NCBI GenBank assembly: GCA_025504975.1
Contig: JANUWI010000009.1
Location: 434,001-498,000, forward strand
From: Plenodomus lindquistii
Lineage: Eukaryota > Ascomycota > Dothideomycetes > Pleosporales > Leptosphaeriaceae
Reading direction: 5' to 3'
Length of the DNA stretch: 64,000 nt
The notes beneath the pieces are model-generated. The model searched no databases. It saw only the letters and a list, made by a program, of their open reading frames with translations, and was not told the origin of the DNA. Position 1 is the stretch's first letter. Each line of letters begins with the position of its first letter. This document shows, piece after piece, positions 44,715-55,284 of this stretch. The position numbers and the translations under genes are program-made.

Positions 44715-45652
44715 ATGGCGCCCCCATCAGCAATCGAGCCCCAGGCCGGTGATGAGAATAGACCAAATACAACCGCCCCACTCGAGCCTGGATTGAACGA
44801 GAAGGCAGGAAAGACACAAGCACTCAAGTTCCCAAGTCCACCAAAGTTTGACGATCCATACAAAGAGCGCGCATACTTGAAGGGCCGATTAGCTGCAGCA
44901 TTTCGTATCTTTGGCAAGTATGGCTTCGACGAGGGTGTAGCTGGCCACATCACCTTGAGGGTACGTGTAAAGTGTCGTCTCTATGACATACATTGCTAAG
45001 TGGCTATGCAAAGGATCCTGTTGACCCAACGACTTTCTGGGTGAACCCCTTTGGTGTAGCCTTCAGCTTGATCAAAGCCTCAGATCTCATCCTTGTGGAC
45101 TCAGAAGGCAGCGTAATCGATGGAGGCGAGGTGCGCCTCCTGAACACGGCAGCCTACATGATTCACCATGCAGTTCACGAAGCACGCCCTGACGTAATGT
45201 GCGCCGCTCACTCGCACTCCATCTACGGACGAACATTCTGCGCGCTCGGTCGCAAGCTCGACACTATCACACAAGATTCGTGTTCGTTCCACAACGATCA
45301 CGTCCTATACGAGAGCTTCAATGGGGTGGTGCTCGCAGCAGAGGAGGGCAAGAACATTGCAAGGGCGCTGGGCGATAAGAAGGCCGCGTTGCTGCAGAAC
45401 CATGGGCTCTTGACTGTGGGCACAAGCATTGAGGAAGCAGTATTTTGGTTTGTGAGTTTGGAGAAGTGCTGTCACGCTCAGCTCCTCGCCGATGCGGCTG
45501 CTGCAGGTCGAGGTGGCGAGACGGTGAAGATCAATGAAGAAGATGCCGTGTACACGTACAAGACGGTGGGAACACCGAGGGCTGGCTGGTTCTCTGCCAA
45601 GCCGATGTTTGATGTCATCCACAAGGAGACTGGCGGAGATTACTTGGAGTAG
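44715..45652 (+). CDS. Class II aldolase/adducin-like protein
   Basis: Exons 44715-44960 and 45014-45652 give 294 aa, with a 53-nt intron (GTACGT...AAAG). The N-terminal 45 residues are Pro/Glu-rich. The class II aldolase/adducin fold then follows: RIFGKYGFDEGVAGHITLR, TTFWVNPFGVAFSLIKASDL, the metal-site AAHSHSIYGRTFCALG, and LLQNHGLLTVGTSIEEAVFW. The His-x-His pair and the later Asn-His-Gly are consistent with a divalent-metal site. Many fungal members of this family are uncharacterised cytosolic proteins; fuculose-phosphate aldolase activity should not be assumed. Confidence 0.88.
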
Positions 45653-46324
45653 TTGTGCATTGGCAAGGAGGTAGTCGAGAGTTTCGCTATCAATCTAGGT
45701 CTTTTCTACATTGGGTTGAAGAACACGCATGCTTCTCGACTCGTCTGGCAGAAAATCCAGATGTGGACGCCCAAAATTACGATGCAAAGTAGATTGTATG
45801 TAAGCGTGGAGCAATACTTACAAGCATACATGGCGTCCAAGCTTCAGACCCCACCAAGGCCGCTGTGATCCGGTTGGCGGACTCGTGATACATACATACA
45901 TATGTAACAGTAGTTTCTTTCAAGGTGGACGCGTGCTTCAGAAAGACGTCGAGTGGTTCCAAGGTTGCGACGAAGCAGGAGATGGTGCGCGTGATGAGCA
46001 GGTGCTGGATGGACTGTTAGCCTTGTGCACACAATAGCATACCCCTCACGCAGCTCCTATTTGTGGAACGCCCTGGTGTGCTAGCTTCTACGCGCCGCCA
46101 GCTTCGAGAAGGGCCCTTGAATCTTGCCGACATTGCTACAGACTACAGTACACACCGCTCTTGCAGTATTGCTATTAGGGCTGCAATTCTGGAGAGTCAA
46201 TTGACCCTGGGTTCGGAGGCCCCGCGCTCTACGGTACACTTGCGAACGACGCCAATCCTCGGCGATAGTAGCACCAATTCCGCACTCCCATCTGCACACC
46301 AATCGCAACGTCTCACTAGCGGCC
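45653..46324. other. Intergenic, 0.7 kb
   Basis: 3' UTR of the aldolase-like gene and promoter of the phosphatase-like gene. A CATACATACATATG run lies near 45890. No gene was seen. Confidence 0.45.
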
Positions 46325-48616
46325 ATGGCCAAACCCAAGGGCCCTGCCGTTGTCGTAGTCGCCAGGTACTGCCTCCACACGCACGCATGCTCGCGGCTCC
46401 GCTCCATGCCGGCAACATGGCTAACGTGAGCCTCTAGACACGGCGCCCGCCTCGATGCCGCCGACAAATCCTGGCATCTCACCTCCCCCGCGCCCTACGA
46501 CCCGCCGCTGACCTACGGCGGATGGGCGCAGGGCAAGGCGCTGGGCCAGCGCATCGCTGCATTGCTGTACCAGAGGGACAATGACAACGACCCCGACCGT
46601 CTCAACCTCGACCAGCTGGACATCTCGCCTGCCGAGCCTGGCCAGAGCAACCAGCGACGCCCAAAGAAGAAGAAGAAGCGCAAGATTGTCATACACACGA
46701 GCCCCTTCCTGCGATGCGTCCAGACGAGCACAGCAGTTGCTGCGGGCATCACGCAGTTTGAGTCGCTGCCCCCATCCACGCCCAAGCTCAAGAGCCCTGC
46801 TCCGCCATCCAAGGACAGCAGGGGCCAACTCAGCGGCTCGTCGCCAGCAAAAACGCAACGAGAACGGGCGCACCTCGTGCAGCCGCTGTTCGATCCCAAT
46901 CTCGAGATATCATACAAACCCCGCGCGGGTCCAGACAAGATACTGCTGCGCGTGGATGCCTTCCTCGGCGAATGGCTCTCGCCAGACTACTACGCTGACA
47001 TCACCCCACCTCCTGCATCCACCATGATGGTAGCAGGCGCAAAAGCAGACCTGTTGCGCCGAGGAGACCAGATACAGGAAATGGCTGCGAACAGCACCAA
47101 GGGCCATTTTCCTGGCGGCTGGGGTGGAAAGGCAGTGGGCTCAAATGCAAAAGCACAAAGCCCCCAAGTCAGCGCAACAGGTACCGCGAGGAGTAGCCTT
47201 GCCCAGGCTTCTGCGTTTAGAGAGCGCTCAAGCAGTGATGCAAGTGCCCTCACTCTACAGCGGACGAGATCGAGAGAGGCCCCGACATCGCTGTCCCCAC
47301 CACAAGCACACGACGCTACACCAGGCCGCGCCTACGAGCCGCCAGCCCCAACGTACTCGGTAGCTCCGTCAGACCCCATTCCCCGCGGCTACGTGGCCCA
47401 TGCACAAGATGCCTGTATCCAGGTCGACTTCCAATGGGATAGCATGCGACCACCGCAGGACTGGGGCGATGGCGGTGAATACGGCGATGAGTGGAGCACT
47501 ATGCATAAGCGATTCCGCCGGGGCATATCTGGCATGATGGAATGGTACGGCGTACACGGCGCAGAGCCACCGCAAGAACATATTCCAGGCTTCATGTTCA
47601 AAGTCCTGTCCAACAAGCCATCTCCACCACCAGTGTCGCGCCCTGCTGCAGATCCTGTATCGAGCCTAGACGCTAGCATGGATAATGACGACGACGAGGA
47701 ATTGATATTGATCCTAGTCACACACGGCGCAGGTTGTAATGCACTGCTGGGCGCCATGTCCAATCAGCCTGTCTTAATCGACGTCGGCTTGGCCTCGCTT
47801 TCCATGGCAGTGCGCAGAGAGACTCCTCGAAAGCCACCAGTGCCTACTATACATGAACGTAGACTCTCTGTCGCTGATCCAGGAATGTCAGAGACTTACG
47901 ATATGAAGTTGCTAGCGTCTGTCGATCATCTGCGACCCGGCGTTGATCCTTCAAAGCCTCCCCAAGCTCAATCACAGTCTCGTTCACCAGCTGTGATAAA
48001 TAGTCCATCACTAGAATCCCGAAGGAGACCTGCTGGATCATCATCCACGAATAGTCCCATAGATTCGCCATCCTCGGTTGGCGAACCTCACAGGAGTTGG
48101 AACAGCTCTCTGGGGAGCGTGCGTCGAACAACAAGCACCGGGTCGCGCTCAATGTATACGTCGAGCTTCTCTACTGCCAGCGGAGCTGCCTCCCCATCTG
48201 GGCTGTGGTCTGGTGCCCGCACTCCGGCTAACGGCATAGGTAGCGACGGCAGCGCAAGTCCAGGCACTGACTTCGTCGTTGGATCCAATCTATATCAGTC
48301 CAAGCCCAAGCCTCAGCCCAGACGAACAGAGGAAGTTGCAAATATCCCTAACGTCGATGGCGCGGCGGAATCTCCAATTCCTCTGACCAAGCTGGACTCA
48401 AAAGAAGAGCGGGAGACTGGCGATACAGTCGCGCCTCTCGTCAAAACACACGATCGGAAGACTAGCTCCACTACGTCAGGAGGGCTCTGGGGTGCGAAAG
48501 CTCAGCCGAAAGCCGTTCAAGGCCTATGGGGACCGCCCAGGCTGGACGATGTATATGAACATGGTCGTGGGCCTAAGAGGCGATGGACTGTGACCGAGAG
48601 GGAGGAGTCTATGTGA
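46325..48616 (+). CDS. Histidine phosphatase (phosphoglycerate mutase-like) family protein
   Basis: A 41-nt first exon (46325-46365) and exon 2 (46438-48616) give 739 aa, with a 72-nt intron (GTACTG...CTAAC...CTAG). The splice falls inside the catalytic motif: VVVVA-R14-H15-G-A-R. Further core elements are TYGGWAQGKALGQRIAALL, VIHTSPFLRCVQTSTAVAAG and the second catalytic His in LILVTHGAGCNALLGAM (about residue 440). Long Ser/Pro-rich segments split and follow the core, making the protein much longer than a metabolic mutase. Relatives include the N-terminal phosphatase-like domain of the TFIIIC subunit Tfc7, but most fungal members of this size are uncharacterised. A broad-specificity or regulatory phosphatase role is inferred. 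Confidence 0.82.
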
Positions 48617-49748
48617 TGCAGTGGCGTTCACTATGGAAGGCAATAGATGGCAAATACTTTGCTGAATGGTCTCTCATCTCAAAGTCAAAGCACAGAGTCT
48701 GGTCATGTTGAGTCGCGAGAGTCGAAGCCACAGTTCAAGTGACTTGGAAGATGACTTCAATCAAACGCAATGGGATTTTCAACCCCAATGTCTCCATAAA
48801 AGCTCATCATGCAGAAGTCTAGAATCGAGACAAGAGCCCAAAGCAGTTTGACAATGTCTTAAGTGGCGCATGCAAACTCCGAAGGATTTGGCCCGCAATG
48901 CGGACTATGCATACCAAGCCAACTTGACTGTTCCACACAACACAGGTGACGTGACGCAAACCCCCGTCACACGACCAGCAGCCAACCAACTTCCCCGCCA
49001 TTCTTACCTCGATCACCTGCCATGCATACAGACTGTATTCTCTAACCCAACATTCTTATCTATACCACTGAATTTGCTACAACTTTTCCCGCAAACTTTG
49101 TTGAACCTTAAGTGTCTGGTGTTACTGCGCTTAACGCTACCACCTTAATCCACGAAGCGACACAACCGCGCCCGCCGCTCCAAACCACAAGACATCCCCA
49201 CCCTTTCCGTCCCCGCACCTCGACGCTAAACGCAACACTCGCATTGCACTCCAGTTCCACGCTTCTGATTCGCAGGGGTGATCGGGCCGTTGCAGTGCAG
49301 GCCGCAGGCGTGTGGAGCGTTCGTTCGACGACTCGCTAGCGGGAAGAGAGTCCGGTGTGCCTGGCTGGCAAGGAGGGGCGAGAAAAGAGGCTTGCATTGA
49401 ATGTCAGCCTGACAGCCGCACACTGCACAAGACAAGGTTTAGGGAGTTGAACCACTGTGATTGTCACGCACAAACCAACCGACTTACCCCGGAAGACCTT
49501 GAACTTGTACTTGAACTGGGTTAGTTTGAGGGCGCGCAGTCATGAGTATTAAGTTAGTAACCCCTTTGTCTCTTTCCTCCCCCTCTCCCCTTGTTCCTTT
49601 AACTGTTCGTGTATCGTTGCTGGGGTTCAGGTGTTTGGAATGCTTGTGGTGGTGCCCCGCGTTCTGGTGATCTTTCACATAGTCCCTGTGAGGCCGGACA
49701 GGCGGCCTGGATACGCACTTGCACTCAAGTCACTCTTGTTGAATCAAG
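48617..49748. other. Intergenic, 1.1 kb
   Basis: 3' UTR of the phosphatase gene and a long upstream region of the WBP2-like gene, with pyrimidine-rich stretches near 49563-49598. No coding region was recognised. Confidence 0.4.
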
Positions 49749-50687
49749 ATGGGGCGCACGAAGAAGGATGTGAAGATGTTCAAAGCTAATGGGCGGAACA
49801 GCTGGGTTATGCTCGCTGAGAGCGGCGGATACACACCTCTACCAGGCGAACAGACGCTCTACCAATCTCCACCGCGAACTACATTATCGTTACAGACGAG
49901 CCATCGAAATACACCAGCCGAATCTTATTCACAACAATGCAAGTCGGGCGTTATATACCTCACAAATCGACGGGTGCGTACCTCACTTCGTAATAGTAGC
50001 CATCGATGGATGCAGCACAAGGCTAATGAGATGTATGGACAGCTTATCTATCTCCCCATCTCCCCAACCCCGACCCTTCAATCCTTTGCTGTCCCTATCC
50101 TCAACGTCACAGACTCCAGGGTCACAGCACCCTGGTTTGGCGCCAACAAATGGGAAGCCATTATCCAGCCTGTTGCCGGCGGCGGTATTCCTCCTCAGCA
50201 CGCTGAGCTGGACGTCGTTATGGAGTTCAAGGAGGGTGGCGCATTCGACTTCGCCAGTATATTCGAGCGACTGAAGGAGCGCCTGAAACAAGCGGTGGAT
50301 GTGGCGCGAGAGAGTGGAGGGGGCGTGGAGGACAGCAGCAGAGGAACTGGAGGTATCAACATGAACAATGTGCATTTGGATGATCTGCCGACATATGAGG
50401 ATAGTGGGAGGCATGAAAGAGTACAGGATGCTGCGCCGTTGCCTCCTTCAAGCCCGCCTGTGGACCGCGCGCCTGTCGTTGCGGTGGCAGCAGAGCCACC
50501 AGTCATCGCTGCGCCTGCGCCACAGAACTCAGTACAGAGGAGTGTGGAAAATCCGGGCCAACTAGCATCTCAAGCACCACCGCCAAACGAGCCACCGCCA
50601 GGCTATGAAGAAGTCCAACGAGGGAGCATTGCAGATGAGCTGGAGAGGCAGATGCGGAATCCGTGGAACGACGAAGCAAGCAGATGA
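49749..50687 (+). CDS. WBP2-like GRAM-domain protein with PY motifs
   Basis: Exons 49749-49973 and 50043-50687 give 289 aa. The 69-nt intron (GTGCGT...GACAG) is a multiple of three and free of stops. It is recognised because splicing restores VIYLTNRR to LIYLPISPTPTLQSF. The GRAM/WBP2 core includes SWVMLAESGGYTPLPGE, TLYQSPPRTTLSLQT and VTAPWFGANKWEAIIQPVAG. The C-terminal half is Pro-rich with PY-type motifs LPTYED and PPPGYEE, known ligands of WW domains such as those of Nedd4/Rsp5 ligases. It is probably an adaptor at membranes or in ubiquitin ligase recruitment. A basic N-terminal leader of about 15 residues precedes the domain. Confidence 0.85.
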   Translation: MGRTKKDVKMFKANGRNSWVMLAESGGYTPLPGEQTLYQSPPRTTLSLQTSHRNTPAESYSQQCKSGVIYLTNRRVRTSLRNSSHRWMQHKANEMYGQLIYLPISPTPTLQSFAVPILNVTDSRVTAPWFGANKWEAIIQPVAGGGIPPQHAELDVVMEFKEGGAFDFASIFERLKERLKQAVDVARESGGGVEDSSRGTGGINMNNVHLDDLPTYEDSGRHERVQDAAPLPPSSPPVDRAPVVAVAAEPPVIAAPAPQNSVQRSVENPGQLASQAPPPNEPPPGYEEVQRGSIADELERQMRNPWNDEASR

Positions 50688-51224
50688 GCTACGGCTTTAC
50701 CATAATGATGAGATGCGAAGCACTTAAGCATGGCGTTTGGGATGCCTGAAGCTGCATGGTTGGAAAGCATAGTATGCATACACGCAGGAAGGATACTTGG
50801 GTAGATAGAGCATGGAGAGGCCCTGAATACGGGACTACTCGTGCGAACAAGACGCGTTCAGGATATTCACTACATCATATTGCTTCACATGTCCGAATAA
50901 CTAAACAACCCCGTCTGAACTACCCCAGATATTCCCTCTTGACCGCACATGACACCCCGACTCCGTCAGCTCACATGTGAACTCCACGTTTCTCCATGCC
51001 CACGCTCGCGCATGTGAAAACCGGAGATGACGCGCCCCCACAGCTTTTCTCAGCAAGGGGCCGACGCACTAGTCCTGGAGAGGAAGATGCCTCGGTCGAA
51101 CCGAGGCGAGTGACCTAATCGTCTAATGCGCCCCGAGGACTGCTTGCATACATCTCTTTCGCATCTCACCTTCTACGTTTCCTTCATAGGTATTACTCTG
51201 TTTTGAAGTATACAAAAGAAAACC
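50688..51224. other. Intergenic, 0.5 kb
   Basis: Promoter of the thiolase gene. It contains a hairpin CCTCGG-TCGAA-CCGAGG at about 51090-51106. A CCGAGG-type palindrome upstream of a beta-oxidation gene recalls the CCTCGG box bound by fungal FarA/FarB fatty-acid regulators. Confidence 0.5.
51090..51106. promoter_or_regulatory. Paired CCTCGG boxes upstream of thiolase
   Basis: CCTCGG and its inverted copy CCGAGG sit 5 bases apart, about 120 bases upstream of the thiolase start. Further CCGAGG occurs at 51133-51138. CCTCGG is the core motif recognised by fatty-acid-responsive Zn2Cys6 regulators (FarA/FarB type) in filamentous fungi. The sequence is directly visible; the function is inferred from the match and the target gene. 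Confidence 0.6.
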
Positions 51225-52726
51225 ATGGCAAACCAGGCACCTAACAAAGGTATGTGTGTGTACGGAGGGTGAGAAGCAGTGGCGACTCACTAGATGATGC
51301 ATGAATTGCGAGAGTATGATTAGCAGAGGAAGCTGACAGCTTGACAGTTCAAGAGCGTCTCACGCAGGTCGAGGGACATTTGCTCGGTGGTAGTGGGAGC
51401 GCTGCTAAGAAGGGCAAGGCGAGCATCTTGGAGAAGAACCTCGATGATGTGAGTACCGACATCTCTCTTAGACAGTCAGACAAGGCCATCGTGGCAATGG
51501 CGATTCCTGCAGACTCGACGCCGTGCACATATAGAATAAAGGATGTTTGACTGATTAGCTCTAAGGTCGTCGTAACATGCGCGCTCCGCACACCCTTCAC
51601 CAAGGGCGGAAAGGGCGGTCTCAAAGAGACACAATCCGCCGATCTTCTCTACGGCGCTCTCAAAGCCGTCATTGAACGCTCTGGCATCGACCCCAACCTC
51701 GTTGAAGATGTCGCTGTCGGTAGCGTCCTCGCCCCAGGCGGCGGTGCCACCGAGTTCCGTGCCGCAGCTCTCGCTGCCGGCTTCCCTGTCACAACCGCCG
51801 TCAAGTCATTGAATCGTCAATGTTCCAGCGGTCTCCAGGCATGCGTCGACATTGCCAACGCCATCAAAAGCGGTATGATCGAAATCGGCATCGGTGCTGG
51901 CTCAGAGTCCATGTCTACACAATACGGTCCTGGCGCCGTATCCGAGTTCAGCGAACTCCTCGAATCCCACAAGGAGTCTGCAAACTGCAAGGTCCCCATG
52001 GGCGTTCTATCAGAGCAGATGGCCAAGGACAAAGGCATTCCTCGCACAGCACAGGACGCCTTCGCCGCATCCTCTTTCCAGAAGGCAATCGAGGCACAAA
52101 AGAAGGGTCTCTTCGACGAGGAAATCGCCCCCCTCACAGTCCAGTGGACAGACCCCAAGACCGACGAAACAAAAACCATTACCGTCTCCAAAGACGACGG
52201 CGCCCGCGAAGGCACCACCGCGGAATCGCTCTCCAAGATCCGCCCCGCCTTCAGCAAAGACGGCTCCATCCACGCCGGCAACGCCTCCCAGGTCTCCGAC
52301 GGCGCCGCTGCAGTCCTCCTCATGAAGCGCAGCACCGCCAACCGCCTCGGCCAAAAAATCATCGGCAAGTACGTACAAGCCTCGATTGTCGGCGTGCCCC
52401 CGCTACTCATGGGTGTGGGCCCTGCGGCCGCGATTCCCGTTGTCCTGCAAAAGACCGGCCTGAACAAGGATGACGTCGATATCTTTGAGATCAACGAGGC
52501 ATTTGCGAGTCAATGTCTGTACTGTATCAACGAGCTGGGTCTGGACCAGAAGAAGGTTAACCCCAAGGGTGGTGCGATTGCGTTTGGCCACCCATTGGGT
52601 GTGACGGGTGCGAGACAGGTTAGCACGCTGTTGACCGAGTTGAAGAGAACAGGGCAGAAGGTTGGGCTGACGAGTATGTGTATTGGAACGGGTATGGGTA
52701 TGGCTGCTGTTTGGGTGGCTGAGTAG
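51225..52726 (+). CDS. Peroxisomal 3-ketoacyl-CoA thiolase
   Basis: Exons 51225-51249, 51348-51448 and 51566-52726 give 428 aa. Introns are 98 nt (GTATGT...ACAG) and 117 nt (GTGAGT...TAAG). The N-terminus spans a tiny 25-nt exon and reads MANQAPNKVQERLTQVEGHL, containing a PTS2 peroxisomal signal (R-L-x5-H-L). The thiolase fold shows nucleophile Cys128 in NRQCSSGLQA, the acyl-binding region, INEAFASQCLY, the catalytic GHPLGVTGARQ and the second Cys in MCIGTGMGMAAV. It performs the last, thiolytic step of peroxisomal beta-oxidation (yeast Pot1). Paired CCTCGG boxes lie upstream, suggesting fatty-acid control. Confidence 0.95.
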
Positions 52727-53116
52727 GGTTCGTGTATAATAGGATAATGATCTTGTCTTGATGATTTGATAAGGTAGAATGGATGTACTGTTCACTATCC
52801 TCCGTGGGGTGTTGTACGATCATGCTGTGTGTGGGAGCTGATTCCGATGAACGAACATTTTCTTTGGCGGGTTATCGTGCACTTAATCGTACAACGATCT
52901 CCAGGTTCGTTCATGTAGAGCCATACAAACACGTCGGTAATCTGGTCACGTTCCCCGGCCCAATCATCATGACAAATGCAACGAACAGTCGATAGGAAAG
53001 TATTAGAAATAGCCGTGGATTTCAATTATGGGAAAGTAGTAGTCCTCAGGCGTTGACATGTACGATGAAAGATAGAGCACTAGAAGATCAGCTGCTCTTC
53101 CCACATTCACAGATAG
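52727..53116. other. Intergenic between convergent genes, 390 bases
   Basis: 3' UTR space. No gene was seen. Confidence 0.5.
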
Positions 53117-54631
53117 CTACCGATGCAGCAACGCCTTCCACCTCGGTCGAAACGCAAGTCCACAGCCCCCAAACGCCAGTGAAAGTCCCGTGAACACAAT
53201 GAGCGGACCGTATGTTGTCCCATACCCCAAGCGGCCCATGATAACCTTACCTCCAGCCTTGACCAGAGGCACACTCAGCAGTCCACCACTAACGTATCCG
53301 ATTCCTCTGGCACCATTCAAGAGACCATAGAGGACACCGCTATCGATTGCCTCGTTTCTGTCCGCTGCGTCCTTTTCCATGTCGTTCATGATGCCGCCCC
53401 ATGTCGCACTGTAGCCACTTGCGAAGAAGCCAAAGGTAATTGCAAACGTGACTAGCAAGCCGACGCCGCCATTAGCTGCTAGCCCCCAGAAGAGGAACGC
53501 AGCCAGAGCGGAGCTTAACGCTGATATTGCAGTTACTGTAGGAGCGGAGAGCTGAAATTGCTTGTTATCGCTCAGGAACCCGAAGAACGTCGACGAGCAG
53601 ATGCCGGGTATGTTGATTAGTGTGATCAAAAGCGTGGAGAGAGTTGGCGATAGTGATGATATATTTCGTGCGTACTCGCTGAGATATGTCTGCGGAATGC
53701 CATAGCCCGCGCTCTGGAGCAATGTCGCGATACTGTAGATCCAGAATATCTTGTGTTTGAGAAAGTGCCAGGGAATCTTCCGTCCACGGGCGGGACTTGA
53801 TGTCAGGCTTGATTGTGGTGTGGAAACCATCAAGACGCTGATGACGGCTAATCCAACCATCAACGCACCCCATGCAAGCAGCTTCGTACGGAACCCATAT
53901 CGGTCGAGGAGTCCGCGAAAGAGGAACGGACATACGGATCCGACAATGTTCTTTGTGGATAGACATATCCCAAACGCCACCGCGCGATTGCAAATCCGGT
54001 TCTCGGTGCTGAACCACTCTCCGAGTGAGAGCGTAGTTGGACTGAATATAAGCGCACATCCCAAGGCCGCGAGTATACCTTGTGTTGCAATGAGATGCCA
54101 AACATGTTTGCTTAATGAGGATAGCATGAAGCTAGCGCATGCCAGCAGAGCTCCACAGATAGCAGCGCGCTGACGATGTCGAGCCCATCGTCTCGTGAAT
54201 AATGCAAATAGGAAAGGCATGGAGATGTACATGACTCCGTTAGATGTTGTTCCAATATGCCTGTCAGTTCGCGGGCGCCTTCTAATGTCCAATGATCGAT
54301 GTAGTATTCTTGTAGGACACCATAGCTCATGGCGAAGCCTGCACCGGTGAGTGATGTTCTGCACAAAGGAGATGCACTCTTTACCCCATATTGGTAGCTG
54401 AGAGAAAGCAGATCCAGAGAGGGCTAACAGTCTTTTTTGATTGTTCTTCCACTGTCGGTGTTCTTGTTCTGCAACCTCCACACTGCCTTCAATTGCTTCG
54501 TGTAGATAGCGCAGCTGTGGCTGTGAGAGATGTATGCCTTGCGTCTCGCTCAGTTGCGTCATAACGGCTGTGCTGTGTACTTTTGCCTGAGTGTCGCTGG
54601 ATTGTCGTCCAGGTTGGCTGGTACCTGGCAT
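53117..54631 (-). pseudogene. MFS transporter (monocarboxylate-type), frameshifted
   Basis: Exon 1 is 54631-54385; a 46-nt intron (GTAAAG...GCAG) ends at 54339; exon 2 starts at 54338. Splicing gives LPIWGFAMSYGVLQEYY and then HWTLEGARELTG. The frame then needs a one-base gain near 54257 to reach IGTTSNGVMYISMPFLFALF and the rest of the protein. That remainder runs in one frame to 53117: GILAALGCALIFSPTTLSLG, GFRTKLLAWGALMVGLAVIS, GFFASGYSATWGGIMNDME. I found no GT-AG intron of suitable length there, so a one-base deletion is likely. Intact, it would be about 490 aa with roughly 12 helices, like fungal monocarboxylate-type MFS carriers. An extra ICNR in ENRICNRAVAFG is another oddity. Confidence 0.6.
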
Positions 54632-55284
54632 CTAGGAGACACGGTCCAACCATTGACGTCAGCCGGAAACTCGCTAATCTCAATTGAGCGAACACAGCGC
54701 CGTGGCTTCTCTGGAAATTCTCGCAGATGTTCTCTGAATCTGAAATGCCTTAGTGCTCAGAATAGTATTAGTGACTAGGATGCTCACGCGCATCGACACC
54801 TGCCATTCCCCGTCGCGATACAGAGAGGCGGGGCGGGATCACATTAAAAGAGGAAATGTATGTGATGAACAAGCCACCACTCTTGTAAATGTTTGAACCC
54901 ATTGAGATAACTCCGCCTGCTTGTTGCCTAGAGCACGAGAGATTGGCATGGAATGATTGGTAGTTTCTATGGGTTATGCGGCTAATCGCTGCCTATTCCA
55001 TCCTTAGATGATTACCACGCCTCCTGCGCCTCAAAGACCCACCATCTGTAGATTCGTTTCCAGCGACCATTAAATACGACCTCATGTATATATTGAGATC
55101 GTTAGCAAATTCATATCTCATTCACATATTTGTCGTCTTTTGACAAACTGAACACTCTTCCCACATTTACCTAGCTATCCATGCTGGCCCTAGCCGCAAA
55201 TAGGATTATAGGTTAGAGCCTTACCGAGTTTCCGACTAAGATTCTACATCATAAAACATCTTCACAATCTCTACGCTTCAGATA
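54632..55284. other. Divergent intergenic region, 0.65 kb
   Basis: No gene was recognised. It contains promoters of the MFS relic and the ankyrin-like gene. Confidence 0.4.

Noticed and set aside
51090..51106. Hairpin that resembles a tRNA T-arm
   Set aside because: No acceptor stem, D-arm or anticodon arm can be placed around it; a regulatory CCTCGG palindrome explains it better.
51817..52494. Long antisense and alternate-frame open frames over the thiolase gene
   Set aside because: They arise from G/C-biased third positions of a well-identified gene.
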